Both the position numbers and the translations under genes were made by a program. Shown here one piece after another: positions 19,388 to 28,627 of a stretch of DNA of 64,000 nt. The stretch lies in contig AKXM01000055.1 of the NCBI GenBank assembly GCA_000277545.1, forward strand, positions 62,001 to 126,000. Direction: 5' to 3'. This stretch comes from Enterobacter sp. Ag1. Lineage in GTDB: Bacteria > Pseudomonadota > Gammaproteobacteria > Enterobacterales > Enterobacteriaceae. Position 1 is the stretch's first letter, and each line of letters begins with the position of its first letter. Below the pieces are notes generated by a model that saw only the letters and a program-made list of their open reading frames with translations, ran no database searches and was not told where the DNA came from.

Positions 19388-20140
19388 TTAGTTCGATAGC
19401 CAATGTGCGCTATTTGCAACAGAAATTTCATGTAGAAGGTGCAGCAATTTACTGCGGTTATCGAGCGCCAGTCGGGTCAGCAAAACGTTGAAGCGATAAA
19501 CGACGTAATGATAGGGTTTCTCAAGTAAAAGGGCGATTGATTTCAATGACTCTCCGCGGCTCAGCGCCAGTAAAATCGCCCACTCTCTGAGGGAAAAAAC
19601 CTGCGTGTCGTAACTCGCCGCCAAATCTGGGGCGCCGGGGCTTAAAGCCTGTTTCAGTTTGTCCGGGGGTAGACGACGCTCGACAATCTTGCAGCCAACG
19701 GCCTGCTGAATAAATCGTGTGATTTCGGGCTTTCGCTGCGCGCTAAGCAGCATGATTTGGTGTTGCGGCGTGGTGATAATTTGTTGGCGAATGGCCTTCA
19801 AAACGTCAAGTGTGGGGATCTCCAGGCTGTCGAGGTCGACGATCAGTCGCGGTACGGGAGAGTGCACCTGATGCGCGATAACGTCATCCAGCGAAGAGAG
19901 CACGGGAATGTTAAGGCGATGGAAAAGAGTGCCGGTGATTGCGCTGCTGAGAAAATTGTCGGCAGAAACGAGGATGGCATCGGGCTTCTTTGGTTTTTGC
20001 CCCCCAATCAATTGCTGTTGAATATATTCGAGTCGATCAAAAAAAAGTGGCGCGGTGGAGTTGGCGGGGTTTAGAAGATAATCAGTCCTGGTACGACGGT
20101 GTTTATTTCGCCTCATAGCTGCGCACATAAGCCTGCTCAC
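19388..20140 (-). CDS. fimY: FimY-like LuxR-type fimbrial regulator
   Basis: 250-aa protein. The N-terminal two thirds resemble a degenerate receiver-like domain (PDAILVSADNFLSSAITGTLF, RLIVDLDSLEIPTLDVLKAI) without clear phosphorylation residues. The C-terminus is a LuxR-like HTH (FSLREWAILLALSRGESLKSIALLLEKPYHYVVYRFNVLL). The GTG start at 20140 overlaps the EAL gene stop by GTGA, indicating coupling; ATG at 20128 is the alternative. Size, HTH position and the neighbours FimZ, EAL protein and FimW-like protein match FimY of Salmonella, a co-activator of fim expression. Assignment to FimY rests on context plus recalled similarity. Confidence 0.72.
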   Translation of the reverse strand: MSRLMCAAMRRNKHRRTRTDYLLNPANSTAPLFFDRLEYIQQQLIGGQKPKKPDAILVSADNFLSSAITGTLFHRLNIPVLSSLDDVIAHQVHSPVPRLIVDLDSLEIPTLDVLKAIRQQIITTPQHQIMLLSAQRKPEITRFIQQAVGCKIVERRLPPDKLKQALSPGAPDLAASYDTQVFSLREWAILLALSRGESLKSIALLLEKPYHYVVYRFNVLLTRLALDNRSKLLHLLHEISVANSAHWLSN

Positions 20141-20847
20141 AATGACAAGGTATCAGAGAGCAGCCAGCGTTTATGCGGCCATAAATAGCCTTGCCCGAAG
20201 CTGGCACCTGACTGGCGAGCGAGCTCGAGATGATGTGTGTCTTCGATACCTTCGATGATAATGTGAGGTGAAATGTCCGCGCACCGTGCGACCAGGCGTT
20301 GAAGTGCCCTGGGATTTTTACCGAGCGTCCAGAATGCTTGCTTATCAATTTTTACTCCGCCGACATCAATGGCGTAGCGGTGGAAGCTTTCAATACAGCC
20401 CTCGGTAAGGTCATCCAGCCATACCGATATCCTTTGTTGCTGTAACAGCTTAATTCGCTCCCGCAGGCAAAGCTGATGCCGCCTGGAGCACGTATCAAAA
20501 AGTGGAGCATCCTGTATCTCAATTGTTATCCATGATTCACAAACATCAAGCAGCCGGGCGAATAGCCGCTCGTCAATCAGCGCCATAATGGGAAGGTTAA
20601 GGAAGAAGCTACCGGATGCCTGTCGGGACTTCAGCAGGTTGGCCTGACGGCAAAAAAGCGCCACGCTGTCGGCTGCCGACAGGTTCGCAAAAAAAATCTC
20701 GGAATCGCGTGATGGCGCGGCGAGCTGGCTGAGTACTTCGTGGCTAATAACGTGTCCGCTAAATAAATTAACAATCGGTTCCAGACGGAAACCGGAAATA
20801 TGCTGGTCAACAGATAATAAATTGTTATCTCTAGAAATATTTATCAT
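20137..20847 (-). CDS. EAL-domain cyclic-di-GMP phosphodiesterase of the fim cluster
   Basis: About 236-aa stand-alone EAL protein. Catalytic positions appear mostly kept: E37 in HEVL (EVL rather than EAL), N84 (LNLP), E110 (ITIEIQD), D145-D146 (LDDLTEG), K166 (VKID), E199 (IIEGIED) and Q219 (GQGYL). The arginine of the usual EALLR is glutamine here. Salmonella has an EAL protein (STM0551) between fimY and fimW, exactly this place, and it is reported to lower fimbriation. The likely role is local c-di-GMP hydrolysis or a protein switch. Start is uncertain: ATG 20847 lacks a clear ribosome site, and a TTG at 20892 would add 15 residues. Confidence 0.85.
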   Translation of the reverse strand: MINISRDNNLLSVDQHISGFRLEPIVNLFSGHVISHEVLSQLAAPSRDSEIFFANLSAADSVALFCRQANLLKSRQASGSFFLNLPIMALIDERLFARLLDVCESWITIEIQDAPLFDTCSRRHQLCLRERIKLLQQQRISVWLDDLTEGCIESFHRYAIDVGGVKIDKQAFWTLGKNPRALQRLVARCADISPHIIIEGIEDTHHLELARQSGASFGQGYLWPHKRWLLSDTLSL

Positions 20848-21099
20848 TATTTTGTCGCTAATTGTGACAGCTATAACTGAATTGCTGAGCAATCAATGCC
20901 CTGAGAGGAAGAGGTGGTGTGCTTTCAGCAAATTTGGAGATTTTTCTGAGCGTATTCTCTCAGCGCCTCGAATGAGTGAATACCGGGGATGGCTTATTCC
21001 AGGTTGCGAAAATTCGCAACCCTGAAGAGTGAAGGGCGCGTTTTTTTTATAATTAAGAGTAATTCCCTGGCATAATAAGAAAGTACTTAATTAAATAAT

Positions 21100-21702
21100 T
21101 CAATCCAGCAAGAACGGCAGATTGAGTTTGATATAATTCATGAGTTTATATTGGCTCTTGATATTAAGTTTTTTCATAATCGACAGTCGTTTATCCCGCG
21201 CCGTATTTTCATCAATATGCATAATAAAAGCCGCGTCAATCAGCGAGTAACCACAGGCCATTAGCTTCAGTAATTCACGCTCCTGCATGTTGAAATGCCG
21301 CGTTGTGCAGTAGTGGCAAATAGACGTGGGCACGGGCAGGGTGTTTTTTTTGCGCCGTTCTGGATCTATCCAGGGGGCCAGTTTGAGCCTGACATCTTCA
21401 ACCTCATCCTCACGGTAGATAGACGGCAGCATATACAGGCAGGGACGAAACATCAGGTTCTCCTGATCCTGCTTTTTACAGATGAGGATCACCCGCTGAT
21501 GGCGCGTCGTCTGCGGTATTTTGTAGCAGTTGGCGGTTGACCAGTTGTCGTCTAGCGCGAAAAAAACCAGATCGGCGACGTCCTGGTGCGCCAACGGTAG
21601 GAAATGATAAGTCTCGCTAAACTGACGGCAGAGCTGCTGGATAATAATTTTAATGCCATTGGCAAAATGGCTATTTCTTTCACAGATAGCAACGGTAAGC
21701 AT
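21100..21702 (-). CDS. fimW: FimW-like LuxR-type fimbrial regulator
   Basis: 200-aa protein. The N-terminus (MLTVAICERNSHFANGIKIII) looks like a receiver remnant. A small cysteine cluster (ICHYCTTRHFNMQERE) precedes a LuxR-type HTH (LLKLMACGYSLIDAAFIMHIDENTARDKRLSIMKKLNIK). Length and position at the far end of the fim regulators agree with Salmonella FimW, a negative regulator that interacts with FimZ. GGAGG lies upstream of the ATG at 21702. It is divergent from tsr. Confidence 0.75.
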   Translation of the reverse strand: MLTVAICERNSHFANGIKIIIQQLCRQFSETYHFLPLAHQDVADLVFFALDDNWSTANCYKIPQTTRHQRVILICKKQDQENLMFRPCLYMLPSIYREDEVEDVRLKLAPWIDPERRKKNTLPVPTSICHYCTTRHFNMQERELLKLMACGYSLIDAAFIMHIDENTARDKRLSIMKKLNIKSQYKLMNYIKLNLPFLLD

Positions 21703-21857
21703 GCCTTCCTCCGGGCTGGTTGACTATTAAAAAAATGATAGTGAAAAAAACTCGGATTATGAATGTGTTACGACTTAACCCCGCAGGTGTGGAGGATGAA
21801 TTATTGCCAGGCCATTTCCTGGGAGTAGCAGAAAAAACGGCAAAAAAACGCTTTGGG

Positions 21858-21884
21858 TAAAGTTTTCTGCTGTTACGCCGATGA
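21858..21884 (+). promoter_or_regulatory. Sigma-28 (FliA) promoter of tsr
   Basis: TAAAGTTT at 21858-21865, an 11-base spacer, and GCCGATGA at 21877-21884. The sigma-28 consensus is TAAAGTTT-N11-GCCGATAA, so only one base differs. It ends 31 bp before the tsr ATG. Confidence 0.9.
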
Positions 21885-21915
21885 TTAAGACTTGTCTTAC
21901 AGGGAATGAGAAGCA

Positions 21916-23580
21916 ATGTTAAACCGTATCAAAATCGTTACAAGCTTACTGGTCGTCCTGGGGCTGTTTGGCATTTTGCAGATAGCTTCCGGCGGATTGT
22001 TCTTCAATGCGCTGAAGCAGGACAAAGAAAATTTCACCGTTCTACAAACCATTCGTCAGCAGCAGTCAACGCTGAACGGCAGCTGGGTCGCGCTGTTGCA
22101 GACCCGTAACACCCTGAACCGCGCCGGTATTCGCTATATGATGGATGCCAATAAAATTGGCAGCGGTGCAACCGTTGAAGAACTGATGGCGATTGCCAGC
22201 ACTTCGCTGAAACAGGCTGAGGTTGAGTGGGCGGCTTATGAAGCTTTACCGCGCGATCCACGCCAAAGCGACGCGGCCGCACAAGCAATTAAGCGCAACT
22301 ACGATATTTATCACGGTGCGCTGGCAGAGCTGATTCAACTGCTTGGCGCGGGGAAAATTAATGAATTCTTCGATCAGCCAACCCAGGGGTATCAGGATGG
22401 CTTTGAGAAGCAATACGTTAACTATCTGCAGCAAAACGACCACCTTTATCAGGAAGCGGTCGACAGCAGCAACAGCTCTTACAGCATGGCGATTTGGATC
22501 CTGATTGGCGTCCTGATTGTGGTGCTGGTGGTGATCCTTGTGGTCTGGCAGGGGATCCGCACCACGCTTATCTCTCCGCTGAATCGCCTGATCGAAAGCA
22601 TTCGCCACATCGCCAGCGGCGATCTGGTGCGCAAAATCGACGTGGAAGGCACCAACGAAATGGGGCAGCTGGCCGAGAACCTGCGCCATATGCAAAACGA
22701 GCTGGTGATTACCGTGGGTGAGGTCCGCAACGGCGCGAATGCCATTTATAGCGGCGCCAGCGAGATTTCCATCGGCAATAACGATCTCTCTTCTCGTACC
22801 GAACAACAGGCGGCTTCGCTTGAGGAAACGGCCGCGAGCATGGAGCAGCTGACTGCCACGGTTAAACAGAATGCTGAAAACGCCCGTCAGGCTAGCCAGC
22901 TGGCGCTAAGTGCCTCTGAAACCGCGCAGCGCGGCGGTAAAGTCGTGGACAATGTGGTGCATACCATGAGCGAAATTGCCGGCAGTTCGCAGAAAATTGC
23001 CGACATTATTAGCGTCATTGACGGCATCGCCTTCCAGACCAACATCCTGGCTCTTAACGCCGCCGTTGAAGCTGCCCGTGCGGGTGAGCAGGGACGTGGT
23101 TTTGCCGTGGTAGCCGGGGAAGTGCGTAATCTGGCGCAGCGTAGCGCGCAGGCCGCGAAAGAGATCAAAACCCTGATTGAGGATTCGGTTAGCAAGGTGG
23201 ATACCGGCTCAACGCTGGTTGAAAGCGCCGGGGAAACCATGGGGGAAATCGTTAATGCGGTGACCCGCGTAACCGATATCATGGGTGAGATTGCCTCTGC
23301 TTCTGACGAGCAAAGCCGCGGGATCGATCAGGTTGGATTAGCGGTTGCAGAAATGGACCGTGTGACCCAGCAGAACGCCGCGCTGGTGGAAGAGTCTGCC
23401 GCCGCCGCCGCTGCGCTGGAAGAACAGGCCAGCAGGCTCACGCAGTCCGTTTCCGTATTCCGTATCGCTCAGGAACGCCAGGCCAAAGCCCAGGCCGCTG
23501 CGCCGAAGGCTGTTGTGACGACGGCTGCCCCGCGTAAAGCCGTGGCTGCTACGTCTGACGATAACTGGGAAACCTTCTGA
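21916..23580 (+). CDS. tsr: Serine methyl-accepting chemotaxis receptor Tsr
   Basis: 554-aa chemoreceptor. TM1 about 8-30, periplasmic four-helix ligand domain, TM2 about 190-214, HAMP, then the long coiled-coil signalling domain with the hairpin tip [32 protein letters not shown]. The ligand segment [22 protein letters not shown] and the stretch [20 protein letters not shown] match E. coli Tsr nearly residue for residue. The C-terminal NWETF pentapeptide tethers CheR and CheB. Its promoter is sigma-28 type, so it belongs to the late flagellar regulon. Confidence 0.95.
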   Translation: MLNRIKIVTSLLVVLGLFGILQIASGGLFFNALKQDKENFTVLQTIRQQQSTLNGSWVALLQTRNTLNRAGIRYMMDANKIGSGATVEELMAIASTSLKQAEVEWAAYEALPRDPRQSDAAAQAIKRNYDIYHGALAELIQLLGAGKINEFFDQPTQGYQDGFEKQYVNYLQQNDHLYQEAVDSSNSSYSMAIWILIGVLIVVLVVILVVWQGIRTTLISPLNRLIESIRHIASGDLVRKIDVEGTNEMGQLAENLRHMQNELVITVGEVRNGANAIYSGASEISIGNNDLSSRTEQQAASLEETAASMEQLTATVKQNAENARQASQLALSASETAQRGGKVVDNVVHTMSEIAGSSQKIADIISVIDGIAFQTNILALNAAVEAARAGEQGRGFAVVAGEVRNLAQRSAQAAKEIKTLIEDSVSKVDTGSTLVESAGETMGEIVNAVTRVTDIMGEIASASDEQSRGIDQVGLAVAEMDRVTQQNAALVEESAAAAAALEEQASRLTQSVSVFRIAQERQAKAQAAAPKAVVTTAAPRKAVAATSDDNWETF

Positions 23581-23601
23581 TTCGAGCTGTATAGGAACAA
23601 C

Positions 23602-23634
23602 AAGGCGGGTAGCTCAATGCTGTCCGCCTTTTTT
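23602..23634 (+). terminator. Terminator after tsr
   Basis: Stem AAGGCGG / CCGCCTT followed by a run of T, 22 bp after the tsr stop and at the convergent end of the LysR gene. Confidence 0.8.
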
Positions 23635-24568
23635 ATATCCTCGCTACCATTTCCAGCGCGTCGCTGTCCTGAAGCCAGTCGCGCGAATTGATCCTCAGCA
23701 TTTCCATAAAGGTCGTCCCTGCGGTGGACAGCCGCCCTATACTGGGGCAAACGATGTTCACGCTGGTTGCCGGCAGCACTTCTTTAAGCGCCAGTGGCCG
23801 AAGGTTTTTTTCATAGCCAGGAAAGCGAAGCCTGACCGAAGTCCACATGCTGACAATGGGCGCCTGTTCCATCATGCGCGCCATAATCCACGGCGAGGAG
23901 CAGTGCACAATCGTCGGCGGAAGCGGCAGGTTATAGCGGCGGAAGACCTGGCCCAGAATAGAGTGCTCTCCCGGCTCATCCCAGTCCAGCCAGGGAAATT
24001 GCATCAGGCTTTTCAGCGTGGTGGTGTGGGTGACGGGATGATGCTCGCCGGCAATAATGGTGTTGCTGAGGGCGTAGAGCGTTTCCTGGTAAAACGTGCC
24101 GATGGGCGTTCCGCTGGCACTGGTCATCACCGCCATATCCAGCCGCTGATTAGCGAGCGCATCCAGAATCTGGAGCGGCCTGCCTTCCATGGCGATTAAC
24201 TTCACGCCGGGATAGCGGCTCTGGTACTGGCTCATTGTGGTACTAAAGGGACCGTAAGAGGCGGCGGAGGTAAATCCAATGCGCAGCTGACGCATGGCTT
24301 TTCCGAGCAGATTATCGATTTCATCCCGCGCCTGATGTAGCGAGCGATCGATATCCCTGGCATGGCGCAACAGCACTTGCCCGTACTCATTTAGCGTCAC
24401 CCCCCGTGATGAGCGTTGCAAAATTGGCATGCCGATTTCCGTCTCCAGCTCCTGAATGGTTTTGGAAATAGCGGGTTGAGTGAGATGCAGCGCCCGGGCG
24501 GCCTTGCCTATGCTGCCCTGTGCGGCAACTTCCAGTAATACATCTAATTGATTTATTTTGATTTTCAT
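23633..24568 (-). CDS. LysR-type transcriptional regulator
   Basis: 311-aa regulator. The N-terminal winged HTH reads QLDVLLEVAAQGSIGKAARALHLTQPAISKTIQELE. The effector domain starts near LRIGFTSAASYGPF, in the style of GbpR/CbbR-like subfamilies. It is divergent from an MFS transporter and M20 amidohydrolase pair (24747-27263) with about 180 bp between starts, so it probably controls them. The gene stop meets the tsr terminator. The inducer is unknown. Confidence 0.9.
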   Translation of the reverse strand: MKIKINQLDVLLEVAAQGSIGKAARALHLTQPAISKTIQELETEIGMPILQRSSRGVTLNEYGQVLLRHARDIDRSLHQARDEIDNLLGKAMRQLRIGFTSAASYGPFSTTMSQYQSRYPGVKLIAMEGRPLQILDALANQRLDMAVMTSASGTPIGTFYQETLYALSNTIIAGEHHPVTHTTTLKSLMQFPWLDWDEPGEHSILGQVFRRYNLPLPPTIVHCSSPWIMARMMEQAPIVSMWTSVRLRFPGYEKNLRPLALKEVLPATSVNIVCPSIGRLSTAGTTFMEMLRINSRDWLQDSDALEMVARI

Positions 24569-24746
24569 TTGTCACTCCGCCATCGGCTTTCGCCATAGTG
24601 CAAAAAATGCACTTTCAGGATACGAAGAATATAACCAAAGCCATAACTAATTTTTATGTTTGCGATGTTCTTTTTTTATGCAGATAGTCGAATCACCCTC
24701 AGAAGTCACAGCCCGACATGCAAAAAATAATGAGAAGGAAGTGAGC

Positions 24747-26081
24747 ATGAAATCATCTGCAAATACTGCCTCTGCGGCTAGCGGGTTGATCGCCGCGATG
24801 CCGCCTCAAAGCCGTCCTCTGGAAGAGCGAACCAGCGCTAAGTCTCTGGTGGCGGTAACATTGGGAAACGGATTAGAAATCTATGATTTTGCGGTTTATA
24901 GCTTCTTTTCAGTGATTATTGGCCACCTTTTTTTTCCCTCCAGTAATGACTATGTTTCGCTGCTGCTGGCGGTAGCGACCTTTGGCGTCGGTTTTGTGAT
25001 GCGCCCATTGGGCAGCCTGGTGCTGGGTAACTATGCGGATAAGCATGGCCGCCGTTCCGGGATGACGTTGATCCTCGGACTGATGGCCCTTGGCGTGATG
25101 CTGGTGGCGTTTGCGCCGACTTACAGCCAGGTCGGAATACTGGGGCCTATCGTGTTGATTGCTGGCCGCCTGCTGCAAGGTTTTTCCGCCGGGGGCGAAA
25201 TCGGCGCGGCAACCAGCTGGCTGATGGAGGCCGGAGATAAATCCCGGCGCGGGCAGCGGGTGAGCTGGCAGATGACCAGCCAGGGCGGCGCCGCGCTGTT
25301 TGGGGCGGCAATGGGAGCAGGATTGAGCCACTACCTCAGCGAAGAGGCCCTGTACGATTGGGGCTGGCGCGTGCCCTTTATTCTGGGTCTGGCGATCATG
25401 CCCATTGGGATGTACATCCGGCGCCATTTGCCGGAAACGCATCATACTGAAGCGACTCCCCAAAAGGAGAACTCGGCCAAAATCCTCTGGCGGGAGCATC
25501 GTCGGGCTCTGCTGTTGGGCATTTTGCTGATAATGAAAGGCACGACAACGTTCTACATCATCATTTATTACATGCCTGCATACATGGTGAACACGCTGCA
25601 CATGCCGGCGGCGACCTCCTATTGGATAAGCCTGACGGCGGCGCTGATGACGCTCCTGATCCCTTTTTTCGCAGGAAAGTTGGCGGACAGGCTGCCCAGA
25701 CGTAAGCCGATCATGACGTTCTGCTTTGCCGTTTCACTCTTGTTGGTTTGGCCAATCTTCGCGTCGATTTTGAACGGTATGCCGCTGTGGATCACTATTG
25801 CGTTAATCGCTGTCGATCAGGTGCTGGCGAATGTGTGCACGGTGGTGCTGTTCCTGCTGCTGCTCGAAGCATTTCCGAAAACGGTTCGGGCCTCGGGCAT
25901 CAGCATTGTGTATGCCGTTGGCGTCACCCTATTTGGCGGCTTTGCGCAATTTAACGTGACCTGGTTGCTTAAAGCGACGGGTCAGCCGATGACGCCGGCC
26001 TGGTATCTGATTTTTTGCTCTTTCGTTTCGCTGGCGGCGCTGCTTGTCTGGCGGGAACGGAAAACGCAACCTGACGCTTAA
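24747..26081 (+). CDS. MFS transporter, metabolite:proton symporter (MHS) family
   Basis: 444-aa, 12-helix permease. The MHS signature is clear: VTLGNGLEIYDFAVYSFFSVIIGHLFFP, FVMRPLGSLVLGNYADKHGRRSGM and GRLLQGFSAGGEIGAATSWLMEAG. Relatives carry citrate, ketoglutarate, proline/betaine or aromatic acids. AGAAGGAAG precedes the ATG at 24747 (MKSSANTAS); 29 upstream in-frame residues are rejected. The next gene, 15 bp on, is an M20 amidohydrolase, so the cargo is probably an N-acyl or amide-linked amino compound that is hydrolysed after uptake. Confidence 0.88.
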   Translation: MKSSANTASAASGLIAAMPPQSRPLEERTSAKSLVAVTLGNGLEIYDFAVYSFFSVIIGHLFFPSSNDYVSLLLAVATFGVGFVMRPLGSLVLGNYADKHGRRSGMTLILGLMALGVMLVAFAPTYSQVGILGPIVLIAGRLLQGFSAGGEIGAATSWLMEAGDKSRRGQRVSWQMTSQGGAALFGAAMGAGLSHYLSEEALYDWGWRVPFILGLAIMPIGMYIRRHLPETHHTEATPQKENSAKILWREHRRALLLGILLIMKGTTTFYIIIYYMPAYMVNTLHMPAATSYWISLTAALMTLLIPFFAGKLADRLPRRKPIMTFCFAVSLLLVWPIFASILNGMPLWITIALIAVDQVLANVCTVVLFLLLLEAFPKTVRASGISIVYAVGVTLFGGFAQFNVTWLLKATGQPMTPAWYLIFCSFVSLAALLVWRERKTQPDA

Positions 26082-26096
26082 TACAAGGAGCTACCT

Positions 26097-27263
26097 ATGT
26101 TGATTAAAGAGATTCTGGATCGTGAAGAAGAGATGATCGCCCTTCGGCGTGATTTCCACCAAAACCCGGAACTGGGGTTTGAAGAGTTCCGCACCAGCGA
26201 TCGTATTGCTGAACTGCTGACCGGCTGGGGTTATGAAGTACATCGCGGGTTAGGCGGCACCGGGGTGGTTGGGACGCTAAAAGTGGGAAGCGGTAGCAAA
26301 AGATTGGGGATCCGCGCCGATATGGACGCGCTGCCGATGCAAGAGCAAACCGGGCTGCCCTGGGCAAGCCAGGTGGAAGGTAAGATGCATGCCTGCGGGC
26401 ATGACGGCCACTGCGCCATTCTGCTTTCTGCGGCTCGCTACCTGGCGGAGAAGAAGCCTTTTAACGGGACGCTGCATCTGATCTTTCAGCCGTCGGAAGA
26501 AAAGATCGGCGGTGCTAAGCGGATGATCGACGACGGTCTGTTCAGGCTGTTCCCGTGCGACGCGGTGTTTGGGCTGCATAATTTCCCCCTGATCCCCGCC
26601 GGTCAGTGGGTGACGAAGCCGGGGGCGCTAATGGCCTCTTCTGACAGCCTGACTATCACGCTGGAAGGTAAAGGTGGGCATGGTTCGATGCCGGAGCACT
26701 GTATCGATCCTACGATTGCCGGAGCCTCTATTGTGATGGCGCTGCAAACTATTGTCTCTCGCAATATCGATCCGCAGGATGCGGCGGTGGTGACCGTGGG
26801 CAGCCTGCAGAGCGGCACAACACACAACATTATTCCGCACACAGCCGTGCTGAAGCTGAACATGCGTGCCTTTAAAAAAGAGGTTCGTGAGGCGCTCAAA
26901 CAACGGGTTGAAACCCTCGTCCACGCTCAGGCGGAAAGTTTTGGCCTGAAGGCCTGTATAGAGGTGGATTTTGGTTATCCGGTGACGATAAATAACGAAG
27001 CACAGACGGCATTCGCGCTTCAGGTTGCCCGGGATACGTTCGGCGCGGATAACGTCGCGGATCCTCAGCAGGTGAAGAGCATGATGGGCAGCGAGGATTT
27101 CTCTTTTATGCTGGAAGAGGTGCCGGGGTGTTATCTCTGGCTGGGTACGGCGACGGGGAAAGACGACTATTCAGTGCATCATCCTCTGTATCAGTTTAAC
27201 GATGCCTGTATTTCGGTGGGGGCTACATATTGGGTTCGGTTGAGTGAGGCATTTTTACGCTGA
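26097..27263 (+). CDS. M20D-family amidohydrolase (hippurate hydrolase-like)
   Basis: 388-aa metallo-amidohydrolase of the HipO/IAA-amino acid hydrolase group. Metal-site motifs: MHACGHDGH (cysteine and histidine ligands), FQPSEEKIGGA with the catalytic glutamate pair, FGLHNFPLIPAG, and near the C-terminus MMGSEDFSFMLEEVPG. The dimerisation domain starts at SDSLTITLEGKGGHGSMPE. The family releases amino acids from N-acyl forms such as hippurate, indole-acetyl amino acids or N-acetyl amino acids. The paired transporter suggests scavenging; the substrate is unresolved. Confidence 0.88.
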   Translation: MLIKEILDREEEMIALRRDFHQNPELGFEEFRTSDRIAELLTGWGYEVHRGLGGTGVVGTLKVGSGSKRLGIRADMDALPMQEQTGLPWASQVEGKMHACGHDGHCAILLSAARYLAEKKPFNGTLHLIFQPSEEKIGGAKRMIDDGLFRLFPCDAVFGLHNFPLIPAGQWVTKPGALMASSDSLTITLEGKGGHGSMPEHCIDPTIAGASIVMALQTIVSRNIDPQDAAVVTVGSLQSGTTHNIIPHTAVLKLNMRAFKKEVREALKQRVETLVHAQAESFGLKACIEVDFGYPVTINNEAQTAFALQVARDTFGADNVADPQQVKSMMGSEDFSFMLEEVPGCYLWLGTATGKDDYSVHHPLYQFNDACISVGATYWVRLSEAFLR

Positions 27264-27269
27264 GAATTT

Positions 27270-27305
27270 CCCCCTGACGCTTTCCTTTGCGGGAGCGTCA
27301 GGGGG
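27270..27305. terminator. Hairpin between convergent amidohydrolase and ubiK genes
   Basis: A perfect 11-bp stem (CCCCCTGACGC / GCGTCAGGGGG) lies between two convergent stop codons. There is no T-run on the plus strand, so it may act as a weak bidirectional terminator or a transcript-end stabiliser. Confidence 0.55.
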
Positions 27306-27312
27306 CGGAGCG

Positions 27313-27573
27313 TTACTCGGCGTCTTTCGGGGCTTCGCGGTTTTCCAGTTCGGTCAGTCGCTGCTCCAGCAGAGCCAGTTTCTCGCGGGTGCGCAGCAGG
27401 ACCTGAGTTTGCACGTCAAACTCTTCGCGGCTCACAAGGTCAAGACGGGTCAACTGAGACTGCAGGATCTGGCGTACTTTCTTTTCCACATCATCCCCGA
27501 ACTCACGAATCCCTTTCGGCATTGACTCATGGACCTGGCGGGCGATTTGTTCAATTTTTTTCGGGTCAATCAT
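27313..27573 (-). CDS. ubiK: Ubiquinone biosynthesis accessory factor UbiK
   Basis: 86-aa protein (formerly YqiC). [20 protein letters not shown] is the conserved N-terminus; the C-terminal half is a coiled coil ([25 protein letters not shown]) that trimerises and works with UbiJ in aerobic ubiquinone synthesis. The start is fixed by family alignment; the frame is open far upstream into the ribB leader, which is a shadow. The C-terminus is shorter than I recall for E. coli. Neighbouring ribB matches the E. coli order. Confidence 0.93.
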   Translation of the reverse strand: MIDPKKIEQIARQVHESMPKGIREFGDDVEKKVRQILQSQLTRLDLVSREEFDVQTQVLLRTREKLALLEQRLTELENREAPKDAE

Positions 27574-27697
27574 AGCGGCTTCCATTATCTGGCGAGTAAT
27601 AGGGCTAATTGTAATGCCTGATTGCCAGGGGATAAACTGGAAATGTTGCCTGTGTAATCGTTGCCCACAAAAATGATTAGCGCTATAGTGAACCTGC

Positions 27698-27846
27698 TTA
27701 TTCTCAGGGCGGGGCGAAACTCCCCACCGGCGGTAAATCAGCGAACGCTGAAAGCCCGCGAGCGCTTCAGGCTTTGCCTGAAGGTCAGCAGATCCGGTGT
27801 AATTCCGGGGCCGACGGTTAAAGTCCGGATGGGAGAGAGTAACGAT
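27698..27846 (+). ncRNA. FMN riboswitch (RFN element)
   Basis: The conserved RFN core is present: AGGGCGGGGCGAAACTCC at the 5' side, CACCGGCGGTAAATC, GAAAGCCCGCGAGCG, GATCCGGTGTAATTCCGG and AGTCCGGATGGGAGAGAGTA closing the structure. It lies in the ribB leader, about 90 bp before the start codon. FMN binding is known to shut down ribB expression in enterics. Confidence 0.97.
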
Positions 27847-27851
27847 CACGT

Positions 27852-27881
27852 CAGGCCCTGGCCTGCCCGCGTTATTTTTTT
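27852..27881 (+). terminator. Probable riboswitch expression-platform terminator
   Basis: A short GC stem (CAGGC / GCCTG) followed by CCCGCG and a T-rich run ending at 27881, just after the RFN element and upstream of ribB. It is the natural candidate for FMN-controlled attenuation. Confidence 0.5.
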
Positions 27882-27938
27882 AGCTCCTAAGACTGCCCTG
27901 ATTCTGGTAACCATAATATTAATGAGGTTTTTATTACC

Positions 27939-28592
27939 ATGAATCAGACGCTACTTTCTGCATTTGGCACCCCGACTGAGCGCGTTGAGCGTGCTCTTGA
28001 TGCGCTTCGCGAAGGCCGTGGCGCTATGGTTCTCGACGATGAAAATCGTGAGAACGAAGGCGATATGATCTTCCCGGCTGAAACCATGACCGTGGAGCAA
28101 ATGGCGCTGACCATTCGCCACGGGAGCGGCATTGTTTGCCTGTGCCTGACCGACGAACGCCGTAAACAGCTCGATCTGCCGATGATGGTCGAAAACAACA
28201 CCAGCGCTTTCGGCACCGGGTTTACCGTGACCATCGAAGCCGCTCACGGCGTGACAACCGGCGTTTCCGCAGCCGACCGTCTGACCACCGTTCGTGCAGC
28301 TATTGCCGACGGCGCTAAGCCGAGCGACCTGCACCGCCCTGGTCACGTTTTCCCGCTGCGTGCGCAGCCGGGCGGCGTGTTAACTCGCGGCGGCCACACC
28401 GAAGCCACTATCGACCTCGTTTCCCTGGCCGGTTTCAAACCTGCGGGTGTGCTGTGTGAACTGACCAACGACGACGGCACCATGGCGCGTGCGCCGGAGT
28501 GCATCGAGTTTGCCCGCAAACATAATATGGCGGTTGTGACCATCGAAGATTTGGTGGAATATCGCCAGGCGCAAGCGCGTAAAGCCAGCTAA
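27939..28592 (+). CDS. ribB: 3,4-dihydroxy-2-butanone-4-phosphate synthase RibB
   Basis: 217-aa enzyme that converts ribulose 5-phosphate to the four-carbon precursor of riboflavin. Conserved motifs: [18 protein letters not shown] (acidic metal loop), [46 protein letters not shown]. Full length and nearly identical in layout to E. coli RibB. Controlled by the FMN riboswitch just upstream; followed by a terminator. Confidence 0.97.
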   Translation: MNQTLLSAFGTPTERVERALDALREGRGAMVLDDENRENEGDMIFPAETMTVEQMALTIRHGSGIVCLCLTDERRKQLDLPMMVENNTSAFGTGFTVTIEAAHGVTTGVSAADRLTTVRAAIADGAKPSDLHRPGHVFPLRAQPGGVLTRGGHTEATIDLVSLAGFKPAGVLCELTNDDGTMARAPECIEFARKHNMAVVTIEDLVEYRQAQARKAS

Positions 28593-28600
28593 AAAAGTAA

Positions 28601-28627
28601 AGCCCGGTCAGCGCGATCGGGCTTTTG
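28601..28627 (+). terminator. Terminator after ribB
   Basis: Stem AGCCCG / CGGGCT (extended by GTC/GAT with one mismatch) followed by TTTTG, nine bases after the stop. Confidence 0.8.

Noticed and set aside
27270..27305. Attachment site or transposon end
   Set aside because: The 11-bp inverted repeat lies between two convergent genes and there is no integrase, transposase or target duplication; a transcript-end hairpin is simpler.
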